A DNA stretch of 64,000 bases, from NCBI GenBank assembly GCA_964354255.1, contig CAYGYX010000003.1, positions 21,887-85,886 of the forward strand. The letters run 5' to 3'. The position numbers and the translations under genes were made by a program. The stretch is from VGBK01 sp964354255 (GTDB lineage Bacteria; Actinomycetota; Acidimicrobiia; Spongiisociales; UBA11373). Below are positions 1 to 8,478 of the stretch, piece after piece; within the stretch, counting starts at the first letter, position 1, and each line of letters opens with the position of its first letter. The notes below the pieces were generated by a model. It searched no databases. It was not told the DNA's origin and worked only from the letters and a program-made list of their open reading frames with translations.

Positions 1-22
1 TGCCGTAGAAGACCGCCCTCAT
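1..22 (-). CDS. fmt: Methionyl-tRNA formyltransferase, first codons only (partial)
   Basis: Only seven codons lie inside the window. They start with ATG at 22, which overlaps the def stop codon as ATGA, and read MRAVFYG. Fmt proteins usually begin MR-x-(V/I)-F-(F/M/Y)-G, and fmt commonly follows def, so this is probably Fmt, which formylates the initiator Met-tRNA before Def removes the formyl group from finished proteins. The call rests on a very short match and on gene order. Confidence 0.5.
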
Positions 23-522
23 CGGGCTTCCCTCAGCCCCATGGCCTCCTCGCGCAACTCCTTGAGGGCCTGCTTGCGAGCGCGGCGCGGCAGGCGGTCC
101 AGGATCACCATGCCGTCGACGTGGTCGGTTTCGTGTTGCAGGACCCGCCCGAGTAGTTCCTCTCCGGCGTACTCGACCTCGTTGCCGTCCAGGTCGAGCC
201 CGCGCGCCCGGGCGAAGGCGGGCCGGCGCACCGCCCAGTACCGATCCGGAACCGACAGGCAACCCTCGTCGAAGGTCCACGAGCCCCCGGTCTCCAACAA
301 GACCGGGTTGATCAGGTGATGTGGCCCCTCCCCGACATCGAAGACCACCACCCGCAGGGCCACCCCGATCTGCGGGGCGGCCAGGCCCACCCCGGGCGCT
401 TGGTACATCGTTTCGAGCATGTCGGCGACGAGGCGTCGAATGGCATCGTCGACGCGCGCCACCGGGGCCGCCGGGCTGCGCAGCACGGGGTCCGGATAGG
501 TGCGGATCGGGAAGACGGCCAC
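19..522 (-). CDS. def: Peptide deformylase
   Basis: Removes the N-formyl group from nascent proteins in the cytoplasm. All three family motifs are visible in the 167 residues: GVGLAAPQIG (44-53), EGCLS (86-90, the Cys is a metal ligand) and HETDH (130-134, the HExxH metal and catalytic motif). The start is GTG at 522, preceded closely by GGAGGT. The gene lies 37 bases after priA and overlaps the putative fmt start by four bases, so the formyl cycle genes are translationally coupled. Length is normal for the family. Confidence 0.96.
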   Translation of the reverse strand: MAVFPIRTYPDPVLRSPAAPVARVDDAIRRLVADMLETMYQAPGVGLAAPQIGVALRVVVFDVGEGPHHLINPVLLETGGSWTFDEGCLSVPDRYWAVRRPAFARARGLDLDGNEVEYAGEELLGRVLQHETDHVDGMVILDRLPRRARKQALKELREEAMGLREAR

Positions 523-559
523 GGCACCTCCTGTGCCGGGCGATCAGGATAGCCAGGGG

Positions 560-2311
560 TCAGAGGTCGATCGGGTCGGCGTCGATGCGCACCCGCGCTC
601 CTCCGTCCCGCCAGTCCTGCACCAGGCGCCGCAGCATCACTCGCGGCCCCCGCAGGTCCCGGCCCTGCAGGAGCCACCGGGATCGGCCACCCCGCTCGGC
701 GGGGCCGTGCACCTCCGCCCGGCCGTCCACCGCGGCGCGCAGGGCGGCGTCGGCTTGCTCGGGAGCGCCGGCGGCCTCCACCACGATGATCTCGCCCGAG
801 GGGGGGAAGCCGGCCTCGGCCCGCCCCGCCGCCTCAGTGGCCAGTAGCGGCAGGGGGTCGGCGCGCCGCAGCGCCTCCAGCGCAGGGTGGCCCGGGTCGG
901 CGGTCTGCACCACCATCCTCCGCCCCCGGCCCGTCCCTGCCGCGGCGGCCACCCGGGCCAGGAGTCGCAGGCCGTCCTCCACCGCCCGGTAGTGAGGAGC
1001 GCGCAGGAGTCCGTCGGCGTCCACCACCACCGCCAGGTCCACCGGGCCCAGGTCGGCCAGATCCCGTTCTGTGCCCACCACCACCCGGCGCCCGCTCCCC
1101 GCCTCCCCCACCACCTCGCGCCCCAGGAAACCCCCCGCTTCGACCACCAGGCGCCCCACTCCCGCCCCCAGCGGCTCGAAGCGTCGCCCCCCACAACGCG
1201 GGCATGCTCCCAACACCGTCCCGCAGCGAGGGCAGGAGGCGCCCCCTTCGGGGCGTGAACCGCACTGCAGACAGACCCGTAGAGAACGGCACCCCACGCA
1301 GCGCAGCGCCGGCACCCGCCGCTCCACCAGGAGGAAGGCCCGGCCCCCGGCCCCGGCCACCGCCTGCAGCGCCTGCCTCGCCCGCTGCCCGAGCAGGCCC
1401 CCGCCCGGCGGCTCCTCGGTGCGGTCGGCCACCTCGACCAGGCCCCACAGCCGCCCCCCGACCCTGGCCAGGGCCGGTGCCCGGTGCAGCGCCTCGGTGG
1501 TAGGCACCGCCCCGCACAGCACCAGGGGGAACCGTTCCACCGCAGAACGGCGCCAGAGGACGTCGCGCACATGGGTGGTGGGAGTAGCCCGATCCTTCAT
1601 GCCCCGCCGCCCCTCCTCCACTGTGCAGGCCAGGGCCAGGGAGCCCACCGGCCAGAACGCGGTCTCCCGCGTCCCCACCAGCACGCGCCCGGGATGGGTC
1701 ACGGCCTCCCAGGCGCCGGTGGCGGCGGCCCCCCCTTCTTCCGAGACGCCCAGCACCACCCGCTCCCCGAGGTCCCCGGCCAGAGTCTCGACAAGGCGCC
1801 GCGCCTCGGCCACCGAGGGGACCACCACCATGGCGCTGCGCCCGGCCGCCAGCACCGGGGCGATCAGCGACGCGAGGGGCCCGGCCCACGGCCCCGACCC
1901 GAGCAGGTAGCGGGCCCCCAAGTGGCCCCCCGCCGCGGCGGCCACCGACACCTCCGGCAGCGGAGACGGCCCGAGCACCGGCACCGGGGGCAGCGCCGGC
2001 TCCGCGCGCCAACGGGGGAGGTTGAGCGGGGCCCCCTTGCCGAGGACCACCGACAGGGGGGCCACGTAATGGATGGCTGCCCAGCGCATCACCTCGAGCA
2101 GGCCCCGGTTGAACACCGGGAGGTCGCCGCGCCGGCCGAGCAGGCGGCGCAGTCCCGGGCGTTCCGCCTCCCCCACCGCCACCACGAAGCCGGGCACCCG
2201 CCGCCCCCCGAGCGGGACACGCACCAGCGAGCCCACCTCAACCTCCACCCCGGGAGGCACCTCGTAGGCGAAACCGTCGTCGACCGCGAAGGTGGGCAAG
2301 TCGGGCACCAC
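560..2311 (-). CDS. priA: PriA-type primosomal protein N', helicase motifs degenerate
   Basis: Replication-restart protein of the PriA family, 583 residues from the start used here. The N-terminal DNA-binding region and the zinc-binding block (CVGC, CLQC, CPRC, CPRC, about residues 350-395) are kept. The ATPase core is decayed: the Walker A position reads LLGSGPWAGPL without the GKT signature, and the DEAH/DEEH box is replaced by VEEGRRG. This matches actinobacterial PriA proteins, which are thought to act without helicase activity. The start is uncertain. GTG at 2311 lies 20 bases after the coaBC stop but lacks a clear ribosome site. A CTG at 2335 overlapping the coaBC stop is the alternative. 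Confidence 0.88.
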   Translation of the reverse strand: MVPDLPTFAVDDGFAYEVPPGVEVEVGSLVRVPLGGRRVPGFVVAVGEAERPGLRRLLGRRGDLPVFNRGLLEVMRWAAIHYVAPLSVVLGKGAPLNLPRWRAEPALPPVPVLGPSPLPEVSVAAAAGGHLGARYLLGSGPWAGPLASLIAPVLAAGRSAMVVVPSVAEARRLVETLAGDLGERVVLGVSEEGGAAATGAWEAVTHPGRVLVGTRETAFWPVGSLALACTVEEGRRGMKDRATPTTHVRDVLWRRSAVERFPLVLCGAVPTTEALHRAPALARVGGRLWGLVEVADRTEEPPGGGLLGQRARQALQAVAGAGGRAFLLVERRVPALRCVGCRSLRVCLQCGSRPEGGASCPRCGTVLGACPRCGGRRFEPLGAGVGRLVVEAGGFLGREVVGEAGSGRRVVVGTERDLADLGPVDLAVVVDADGLLRAPHYRAVEDGLRLLARVAAAAGTGRGRRMVVQTADPGHPALEALRRADPLPLLATEAAGRAEAGFPPSGEIIVVEAAGAPEQADAALRAAVDGRAEVHGPAERGGRSRWLLQGRDLRGPRVMLRRLVQDWRDGGARVRIDADPIDL

Positions 2312-2331
2312 CCGGACGACGGGGGGCGTGC

Positions 2332-3522
2332 TCAGGGTGTGCCCCGACTCCTCAGTTCGGCGATCCGCTCCCAAAGCCGGGCGGCCACCCGCCGCTTGGG
2401 GAGCAGGTCCCACCGCTCCAGGGTGCCGTCGGGGAGGATCAGGGCCACCTGGTTGCCCTCGGTGCCGAACCCGGATCCGGCCGCGGTGACGTCGTTGGCG
2501 ACCAGCAGGTCCACCCCCTTGGCCTTGGCCTTGGCCCAGGCACCCTCCACCGGCCCGGTCTCCGCGGCGAACCCGACCAGGAACGGCCGGGGCTGCATCG
2601 CCGCCACCCCGGCCAGGATGTCCGGGGTGGGCTCCAGCACCAGTGCCGGCGGCCCGTCTGCCCGCCGCAGTTTGGAGGAGGCCGACCGCGCCGGTCGGAA
2701 GTCGGCCACCGCCGCCGCCAGCACGGCTACGTCGCAATCCCCCGCCCGGCTCCACACCGCCTCAGCCATCTCCGCAGCCGTGTCGACCCGGATCACCTGG
2801 AGGCCGGCCACCTGGGGAGGCTCGACGGTGGTCACCAGAGTTACCGAGGCGCCCCGCCCGGCCGCCTCCTCGGCGATGGCATTCCCCATCTTCCCCGACG
2901 AGCGGTTCCCGATGAACCGCACCGGGTCGATGGGCTCCCGGGTGCCCCCGGCGCTGACCAGCACCCGCCAGCCGGCCAGGGTCCCGCCGCCCAGCGCCTG
3001 CTCGAGGGCGGCCACGATCTCCTCGGGATCCACCATGCGCCCCGGCCCGACGTCGCCGGCCGCCAGCGGCCCGTGCGTCGGCCCCACCACCCGGTACCCG
3101 TCGGCAAGGAGAGCGGCCAGGTTGCGCCGGGTGGCCGGGTGGGCCCACATGTCGCTGTGCATGGCCGGGGCGATGACCACCGGGGCCCGGGTGGCTAGCA
3201 CCACCGCCGACAGCAGGTCCTCGCTCAGACCGTGCGCCAGGCGGGACATAGTCGCCGCCGTCGCCGGGGCGATGCACACTGCGTCGGCCCAGCGGGCCAG
3301 CTCGATGTGGGGGCTCACCGAAGGCTCGTCCCAGAACCCGACGGCGGGACGGGTGCCGGTGATCGCGGAGAGAGTGTGCGGCCCCAGGAAGCGCAGGGCC
3401 GACTCGGTCATCACCGTGCGGACCTCCGCCCCGGCCCGCACCAGCAGGCGAGCCAGGTAGGCGCACTTGTAGGAAGCGACCCCTCCGCTGACCCCCAGCA
3501 GGATGCGCCGCCCGGCGAGCAT
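2332..3522 (-). CDS. coaBC: Bifunctional phosphopantothenoylcysteine decarboxylase / phosphopantothenate-cysteine ligase
   Basis: Catalyses two steps of coenzyme A synthesis: it joins cysteine to 4'-phosphopantothenate and then decarboxylates the product. The N-terminal flavin decarboxylase half shows GVSGGVASYK (10-19) and PAMHSDMW, where the His replaces the usual Asn of PxMNxxMW, as in other actinobacterial proteins. The loop AAGDVGPGRM lacks the Cys found in the E. coli enzyme. The C-terminal ligase half shows EPIDPVRFIGNRSSGKMG. The protein is 396 residues, ATG at 3522, three bases after rpoZ. In many actinobacteria metK follows coaBC; here priA follows directly. Confidence 0.96.
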   Translation of the reverse strand: MLAGRRILLGVSGGVASYKCAYLARLLVRAGAEVRTVMTESALRFLGPHTLSAITGTRPAVGFWDEPSVSPHIELARWADAVCIAPATAATMSRLAHGLSEDLLSAVVLATRAPVVIAPAMHSDMWAHPATRRNLAALLADGYRVVGPTHGPLAAGDVGPGRMVDPEEIVAALEQALGGGTLAGWRVLVSAGGTREPIDPVRFIGNRSSGKMGNAIAEEAAGRGASVTLVTTVEPPQVAGLQVIRVDTAAEMAEAVWSRAGDCDVAVLAAAVADFRPARSASSKLRRADGPPALVLEPTPDILAGVAAMQPRPFLVGFAAETGPVEGAWAKAKAKGVDLLVANDVTAAGSGFGTEGNQVALILPDGTLERWDLLPKRRVAARLWERIAELRSRGTP

Positions 3523-3525
3523 CGC

Positions 3526-3756
3526 CTACTCGCCCTTGTCGACGACGACCTTGTCGGCGGCGATCTCCTCGAAGGCGATCGATAGGGGCTTGCGGGACAG
3601 CGAGTGCACCTGCGGGGGCACGTAGGAGCCCAGGCCGTCTCCCAGCTGGTGGAAGTAGGCGTTGATCTGCCGGGCGCGCCGGGCCGCCAGCACCACCAGG
3701 GTGAAGCGGTTCCCGGTGCGCTCTAGGACGGTCTCGATGGGCGGCTCGATCATCAT
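3526..3756 (-). CDS. rpoZ: RNA polymerase omega subunit
   Basis: Small RNA polymerase subunit (76 residues) that helps assemble and stabilise beta prime. The N-terminal omega signature is seen in the segment NRFTLVVLAARRARQINAY, followed by the actinobacterial C-terminal extension ending in a conserved acidic/lysine patch (LSIAFEEIAADKVV). ATG at 3756 overlaps the gmk stop as ATGA. The gmk-rpoZ-coaBC order is the usual actinobacterial one. Confidence 0.94.
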   Translation of the reverse strand: MMIEPPIETVLERTGNRFTLVVLAARRARQINAYFHQLGDGLGSYVPPQVHSLSRKPLSIAFEEIAADKVVVDKGE

Positions 3757-4307
3757 GGGGGGCTCCCAGGGGGTCCGGGGGCCATCAGTATACCGGCCAC
3801 CTCGGCGATGGCCCGCACCACTCGATCGTTGACCACGAAGTAGTCGAAGAGGCCCCGGGCCCGCTCCATCTGCCAGCGGGCGGCAGCCAGGCGGCGAGCG
3901 ATCTGCTCGTCGTCCGTGTCGCCCCGTCCCCGCAGCCGGGCCTCGAGCACCTCCAGGCTAGGAGGCTCGACGAACACCATCAGGGCCTCCGGGAAGGCCG
4001 CCTTCACCTGCTCCGCCCCGAGCAGCTCGATGTCGGCCAGCACGTCCTCCCCGGCCGCCAGGGCCCGTTCCACCGGCGCCCGCGGCGTCCCGTACAGGTG
4101 GCCGCTGTACTCCGCCCATTCGATCAGCTCGCCCCCGTCGCGCGCCGCCAGGAACCGCTCCCGGTCGACGAAGTGGTAGGCGACCCCGTCGGCCTCGCCG
4201 GGCCGAGGTGGACGCGTCGTCATCGACACCGAGAAGTGAAACGGCATGCGCTCGGCCAGCCCCGCCACGACGCTCGTCTTGCCGACCCCCGAAGGGCCGG
4301 AGACCAC
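3753..4307 (-). CDS. gmk: Guanylate kinase
   Basis: Phosphorylates GMP to GDP with ATP. The P-loop GPSGVGKT is at residues 4-11, followed by the GMP-binding segment with SMTTRPPRPGE and a Tyr-rich YHFVD. The protein is 184 residues from GTG at 4307. Codons upstream of this GTG still encode family-like residues (RRGRLVV), so the true start may be slightly earlier, but no ATG or GTG is available there before the mihF stop. It overlaps rpoZ by four bases. Confidence 0.94.
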   Translation of the reverse strand: MVSGPSGVGKTSVVAGLAERMPFHFSVSMTTRPPRPGEADGVAYHFVDRERFLAARDGGELIEWAEYSGHLYGTPRAPVERALAAGEDVLADIELLGAEQVKAAFPEALMVFVEPPSLEVLEARLRGRGDTDDEQIARRLAAARWQMERARGLFDYFVVNDRVVRAIAEVAGILMAPGPPGSPP

Positions 4308-4332
4308 GACCAGCCGGCCGCGGCGGGGCCGG

Positions 4333-4644
4333 TCAGGAGAGGGCGCTGATGAGGGCCTCCCTCTGCCTGGCGCCCAGGCCGCGCAAGCGGCGGCTCTCGG
4401 CGATCCCCAGCCGTTCCATGAGGCGGTGCGCCTTCACCTTGCCCAGGCCGGGCAGCGAGGTGAGCACCGCCACGACCTTGATGCCTCCCGCCGCTTGGTC
4501 GGTCTCGGCTCGCGCCAGCAGGGCGGAGAGGGTGAGGGAACCCTCCTTCAGCGCCTGCTTCAATGCGGCCCGCTCGCGCCGGGCGGCGCCGGCCTTCTCC
4601 AGGGCACGGGCACGCTGCTCGGGTGTCAGTTTCGGTGGTGCCAT
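4333..4644 (-). CDS. mihF: Actinobacterial integration host factor
   Basis: Nucleoid-associated DNA-binding protein of the actinobacterial IHF family, 103 residues. The C-terminal helix-two-turn-helix is clear (KVVAVLTSLPGLGKVKAHR and then MERLGIAESRRLRGLG). The N-terminal half is Ala/Arg/Lys-rich and helical. ATG at 4644 was chosen because GGGAGGAGG precedes it by about six bases; an upstream in-frame start at 4698 lacks this and would overlap pyrF. The location between pyrF and gmk is the conserved actinobacterial context. Confidence 0.95.
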   Translation of the reverse strand: MAPPKLTPEQRARALEKAGAARRERAALKQALKEGSLTLSALLARAETDQAAGGIKVVAVLTSLPGLGKVKAHRLMERLGIAESRRLRGLGARQREALISALS

Positions 4645-4667
4645 GACCCTCCTCCCTTCACCCAACT

Positions 4668-5363
4668 CTATATGGCGGAGAGGGCCTCGTGCAGGCACCG
4701 CACCGCCGCCACCGGGTCGGCGGCGGCGGTGATGGGTCGGCCCACGACCAGCAGGTCGGCGCCCCGCGCCCTGGCTTCCGCCGGGGTGGCGGTGCGCCGC
4801 TGGTCGTCCACCGGCGAGCCCTCGGGCCGTATGCCAGGCGTCACCCGCAGCAGCCCGGGCGCCACCCCGGCCACCACCCCCAGCTCCTTGGGTGAGCAGA
4901 CCACCCCCTCGACCCCGGCCTCGGCGGCGCGCTTGGTCAAGCGTGAGGTCAGCTCCCCCGGGCTGCGCCCGAACAGCGCCGTCGCCGCCGAGGCGTCGAT
5001 GCTGGTCAGCACGGTGACCGCCAGTACTCCGGTCTCCCGGCCGCCGGCACCGGCCGACAGGCCGGCCGTGGCGGCCCGCAGCATCTCCACCCCGCCGGAG
5101 GCATGGGCCGTCACCCAGCGAGCCCCGTACTCCCCCAGGCGGCGGGCCGCCGCCTGCACTTGGGTGGGAATGTCGTGCAGCTTGGCATCGGCCAGCACCG
5201 GCCCGAGCCGGGCCAGCGCCCCCACCAGCCCGGGGCCGGGACCGTGCAGCAGCCCCAGGCCCACCTTGAACCCGGCCACGTAGTCGGCGAGCGATCGGGC
5301 CAGCCGCACCGCTTCCTCGGCGGTGCGCAGGTCCAGCGCGACGATTATTCGCCGGTCGTCCAT
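4668..5363 (-). CDS. pyrF: Orotidine 5'-phosphate decarboxylase
   Basis: Last step of UMP synthesis, decarboxylating OMP. The catalytic DAKLHDIP motif (D-x-K-x-x-D) is present, as is the phosphate-binding end GADLLVVGRPIT. The protein is 231 residues from ATG at 5363 (MDDRRIIVALD). An ATG three codons upstream at 5372 is equally possible. Either start lies inside the 3' end of pyrD (19- or 28-base overlap), so translation is coupled. It belongs to the shorter class I form, not the mycobacterial type. Confidence 0.94.
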   Translation of the reverse strand: MDDRRIIVALDLRTAEEAVRLARSLADYVAGFKVGLGLLHGPGPGLVGALARLGPVLADAKLHDIPTQVQAAARRLGEYGARWVTAHASGGVEMLRAATAGLSAGAGGRETGVLAVTVLTSIDASAATALFGRSPGELTSRLTKRAAEAGVEGVVCSPKELGVVAGVAPGLLRVTPGIRPEGSPVDDQRRTATPAEARARGADLLVVGRPITAAADPVAAVRCLHEALSAI

Positions 5364-6274
5364 GGGTGCCATGCTCCCACGAGGTCGGCCACCCGGTCCA
5401 CCCGGTGCCTCCGCCCGTAACGGCGCAACTCGGTCACGACGCGCTTCCCCGCCCGTGTCTCGGCGAAGTGCACGGTGCCCAACGCCACCGCCTGCGCACC
5501 GGCGAGGAGGAACTCGACCACGTCCGCCCCGCGCCGCGCCCCGCCGCAACCGACGATCGGCAGCCCGGGGAGGGCCCGGCGCACCTCGATCACACAGCGC
5601 AGGGCGATCGGTTTGATAGGAGGGCCCGAGTAGCCGCCGATCACCCCCGAGAGACCGGGGCGCCGTGTCTCCGGGTCGATGGCCGCCCCCCACACGGAGT
5701 TGGCCACCACCACGAAGTCGGCCCCGGCCGCCGCCACCGCCGCCGCCACCGCGGCGATGTCGGAGGAGTTCGGCGAGAGCTTGGCGCCCACCGGGAGCGT
5801 CGTGGCGGCTCGCACCGCCGCCACCGCCCGGGCCGACGCCGCCGGATCCAGGGCGAACATCACCCCGTTCTCCAGGTTGGGGCAGGACAGGTTGACCTCG
5901 ACGGCGACCACCCCCGTCTTCTGCATCACCGCCGCCACTCGCCCGAACTCCCCGGCCGTCTTCCCCACCACTGACCCCCACACCGGCACCCCAGTCCCGG
6001 CAAGGCGGGGAGCCACCTCCTCGGCCCAGGCGGCGATCCCCGGGTTCTGGACGCCGATGCCGTTGAGCATGCCAGACCCCACCGGGAAGAGCCGGGGCGG
6101 AGGCCGCCCCGGCCAGGGGTCCTCGCTCACCGACTTGGCCACCGCCGCCCCGTAGTGCTCCAGCGCCCCGACGCCGGCGAAGTCGACCACCGAGCCCACG
6201 GTGCCCGACGCCGCCACCAGCGGCGAGCGCAGGGTGAGCGGCCCCAGGCGAGTGGTCAGGTCCATGGCGCTCAT
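5345..6274 (-). CDS. pyrD: Dihydroorotate dehydrogenase, class 1B catalytic subunit
   Basis: Oxidises dihydroorotate to orotate with FMN. The 309-residue sequence matches the class 1B subunit: SPLVAASGT, GMLNGIGVQNPG, NLSCPN (the Cys is the expected catalytic base) and a C-terminal FMN-phosphate site (IVGCGGARRGADVVEF). The quinone-linked class 2 enzyme usual in Actinomycetota has a membrane-binding N-terminal extension that is absent here. Class 1B enzymes normally need PyrK, but no pyrK is found beside it. ATG at 6274 follows a GGAG site. The gene lies 19 bases after pyrC. Confidence 0.93.
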   Translation of the reverse strand: MSAMDLTTRLGPLTLRSPLVAASGTVGSVVDFAGVGALEHYGAAVAKSVSEDPWPGRPPPRLFPVGSGMLNGIGVQNPGIAAWAEEVAPRLAGTGVPVWGSVVGKTAGEFGRVAAVMQKTGVVAVEVNLSCPNLENGVMFALDPAASARAVAAVRAATTLPVGAKLSPNSSDIAAVAAAVAAAGADFVVVANSVWGAAIDPETRRPGLSGVIGGYSGPPIKPIALRCVIEVRRALPGLPIVGCGGARRGADVVEFLLAGAQAVALGTVHFAETRAGKRVVTELRRYGRRHRVDRVADLVGAWHPWTTGE

Positions 6275-6293
6275 CCCCCGCTCCGGGGCGGGC

Positions 6294-7568
6294 TCACCAC
6301 CGCAGTTCCTCGTCCCGCAGCGTGAAGCGGCCCCGCAGCAGCACATGCCGGGCCCGGCCCGTAAGGTGCCTGCCCCGCCAGGGGCTGTTGGTGGAGCGTG
6401 ACCGGAAGTGCTCGGCCACCCACTCCCGGGCGGGGTCGATCACCGTGATGGTCGCCGGCGACCCCTCGGCCAGCAAGTGCCCATGGCCCTCCAGGCCGGC
6501 GAGGCGGGCAGGCGCCACCGCCAAGCGGGAGAAGAACTCGGCGGGAGTCAGGGCGACGGCGCCGAGCACCACCCCTACCGCCGTCTCCAGGCCGATCACA
6601 CCCCGTGGTGCGTCCTCAAAGGGGACGTCCTTCTCGTAGGCGGCGTGGGGAGCGTGATCGGTGCCGACCATGTCGATGGTGCCGTCGGCCAAGGCCGCCC
6701 GCACCGCCTCGACATCCTCCGGCCGTCGCAGGGGCGGGTACATCTTGAAGACGGGGTCGGTGGAGAGCACCGCGCGGTGGTCGAAGGCGAGATGGTGAGG
6801 GGTCGCCTCGGCGGTGACCGCCAGGCCCTCGCCCTTGGCCGCCCGTACCAGGGCCACGGCGCCGGCGGTGGAGACATGCTGCACGTGATAGCGGGCCCCC
6901 GTCAGCCGGGCGACCGCCAGGTCGCGGGCCACCACCACCTCCTCGGCCGCGGCCGGTATGCCGACCAGGCCGAGCAGGGCCGACACCTCCCCTTCATGGA
7001 GCTGGCCGCTGCCCGCCAGGCCGCGGTCCTCCGCATGCTGAGCCACCACTCCGCCCATGTCGCTGAGGTACTCCATGGCCCGCCGCAGCAGGCCGGCGTC
7101 GGCCACCGAGTCACCGTCGTCGGTGAAGAGGCGCACTCCGGCCGCCCACAACTCGTCGAGATGAGCCAGGCGCTGGCCGGCTCGCCCGGCGGTGACGCAC
7201 CCGGCGGAGAAGACGTCCACCAGTCCCACCCGCCGCCCTCGATCGGCGACGAAACGAGCCAGATGCCCGGCATCGATGGGCGGATCGGTGTTGGGCATGG
7301 CCACCACCCCGGTGAAACCGCCGGCGGCAGCCGCCTGCGAGCCCGACTCGATGTCCTCCTTCCACTCCTGGCCGGGCTCCCGCATGTGCACGTGGGGATC
7401 CACCAGACCGGGTCCCACCCAGCAGCCCGTGCAGTCGACCACCTCGGCGCCGTCGCGATCGAGGCCGGCCCGCACCTCGGCAACCACCTCGCCGGCGAGG
7501 CGCACGTCGGCGGGGACCACCCCCTGCGGGGTGGCTACCAGGCCCCCGGCGAGCAGGATCTCAGCCAT
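6294..7568 (-). CDS. pyrC: Dihydroorotase (type I, PyrC)
   Basis: Zinc amidohydrolase that closes carbamoyl-aspartate to dihydroorotate. It has 424 residues with the metal-binding DPHVHMREPG, the substrate-binding MPNTDPP, TAEATPHHL and the catalytic VGTDHAPH. ATG at 7568 has GGGAGG eight bases upstream; a GTG at 7577 is less likely. The start overlaps the end of pyrB by eight bases. In most actinobacterial pyr operons carA and carB follow pyrC; here pyrD comes directly. Confidence 0.96.
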   Translation of the reverse strand: MAEILLAGGLVATPQGVVPADVRLAGEVVAEVRAGLDRDGAEVVDCTGCWVGPGLVDPHVHMREPGQEWKEDIESGSQAAAAGGFTGVVAMPNTDPPIDAGHLARFVADRGRRVGLVDVFSAGCVTAGRAGQRLAHLDELWAAGVRLFTDDGDSVADAGLLRRAMEYLSDMGGVVAQHAEDRGLAGSGQLHEGEVSALLGLVGIPAAAEEVVVARDLAVARLTGARYHVQHVSTAGAVALVRAAKGEGLAVTAEATPHHLAFDHRAVLSTDPVFKMYPPLRRPEDVEAVRAALADGTIDMVGTDHAPHAAYEKDVPFEDAPRGVIGLETAVGVVLGAVALTPAEFFSRLAVAPARLAGLEGHGHLLAEGSPATITVIDPAREWVAEHFRSRSTNSPWRGRHLTGRARHVLLRGRFTLRDEELRW

Positions 7569-8478
7569 CGATCTCACCTCCCAGCAGCCGGAAGAGCACC
7601 GCCATGCGCACCGCTACTCCCATGCTCACCTGTTCGAGCACCAGGGCGGCGGGGTCGTCGGCCACCTCGTCGGCGATCTCCACCCCGCGGTTCATGGGAC
7701 CGGGGTGCATCACCACCGCCCCCGGCTTGAGCCGGGCCCGCCGCTCCCGGGTCATGCCGAACCGCGAGACGTATTCGGGGAGGGAGGGGAAGACGCTGGC
7801 CCCGCCGCGTTCGGTCTGCACCCGCAGCAGGTAGACGACGTCGGCTGCAGGCAGCACCTCGTCGAGCGACCCGGACACCTTCACCGGCCATCCGTTGGTA
7901 GTCACCGGCAGCAGGGTGCGCGGGGCCACCAGGGTCACCTGCGCCCCCAGAGTGGAGAAAGCCTGCAGGTCGGACCGGGCCACCCGCGAGTGCCGGATGT
8001 CCCCGACGATGGCCACCTGCAGCCCCTCAATCCGCCCGAAGCGGCGGCGCACCGTCAGGGCGTCGAGCAGCGCCTGGGTGGGGTGCTGGTGAGCGCCGTC
8101 GCCCCCGTTGACGACCGGGATCGACAGCCACTCGGATACCCGCCGGGCCGCCCCCACCGCCTGATGGCGGATCACCAGCAGGTCGGACCCCATGGCCTGG
8201 AGGGTGAGCACGGTGTCTTTGAGGCTCTCCCCCTTGGAGAGGGACGAGGTCCCCGGGGCGAAGGTCATCGTGTCGGCCGACAGGGACTTGGCCGCCCGTT
8301 CGAACGACAGCCGCGTCCGGGTGGACGCCTCGAAGAAGGCGGTGGTGACCGTCTTGCCGCGCAGGGCGGGTACCTTGGGGATCGGCCGGGCCAGCACCTC
8401 GACGAACCCGTCGGCGTCGTCGAGCAGCGAATCCAGGTCGGCCCGTTCCAGGTCGGCGATATCGAGCAGGTGGCGCAT
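7561..8478 (-). CDS. pyrB: Aspartate carbamoyltransferase catalytic subunit
   Basis: Joins carbamoyl phosphate and aspartate, the committed step of pyrimidine synthesis. It has 305 residues with the carbamoyl-phosphate site FFEASTRTRLSFE, the catalytic-region GDGAHQHPTQALLD and the C-terminal HPGPMNRGVEI. No pyrI regulatory subunit follows, so control is probably through the PyrR leader upstream. ATG at 8478 overlaps the pyrR stop as ATGA. Confidence 0.97.
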   Translation of the reverse strand: MRHLLDIADLERADLDSLLDDADGFVEVLARPIPKVPALRGKTVTTAFFEASTRTRLSFERAAKSLSADTMTFAPGTSSLSKGESLKDTVLTLQAMGSDLLVIRHQAVGAARRVSEWLSIPVVNGGDGAHQHPTQALLDALTVRRRFGRIEGLQVAIVGDIRHSRVARSDLQAFSTLGAQVTLVAPRTLLPVTTNGWPVKVSGSLDEVLPAADVVYLLRVQTERGGASVFPSLPEYVSRFGMTRERRARLKPGAVVMHPGPMNRGVEIADEVADDPAALVLEQVSMGVAVRMAVLFRLLGGEIDG

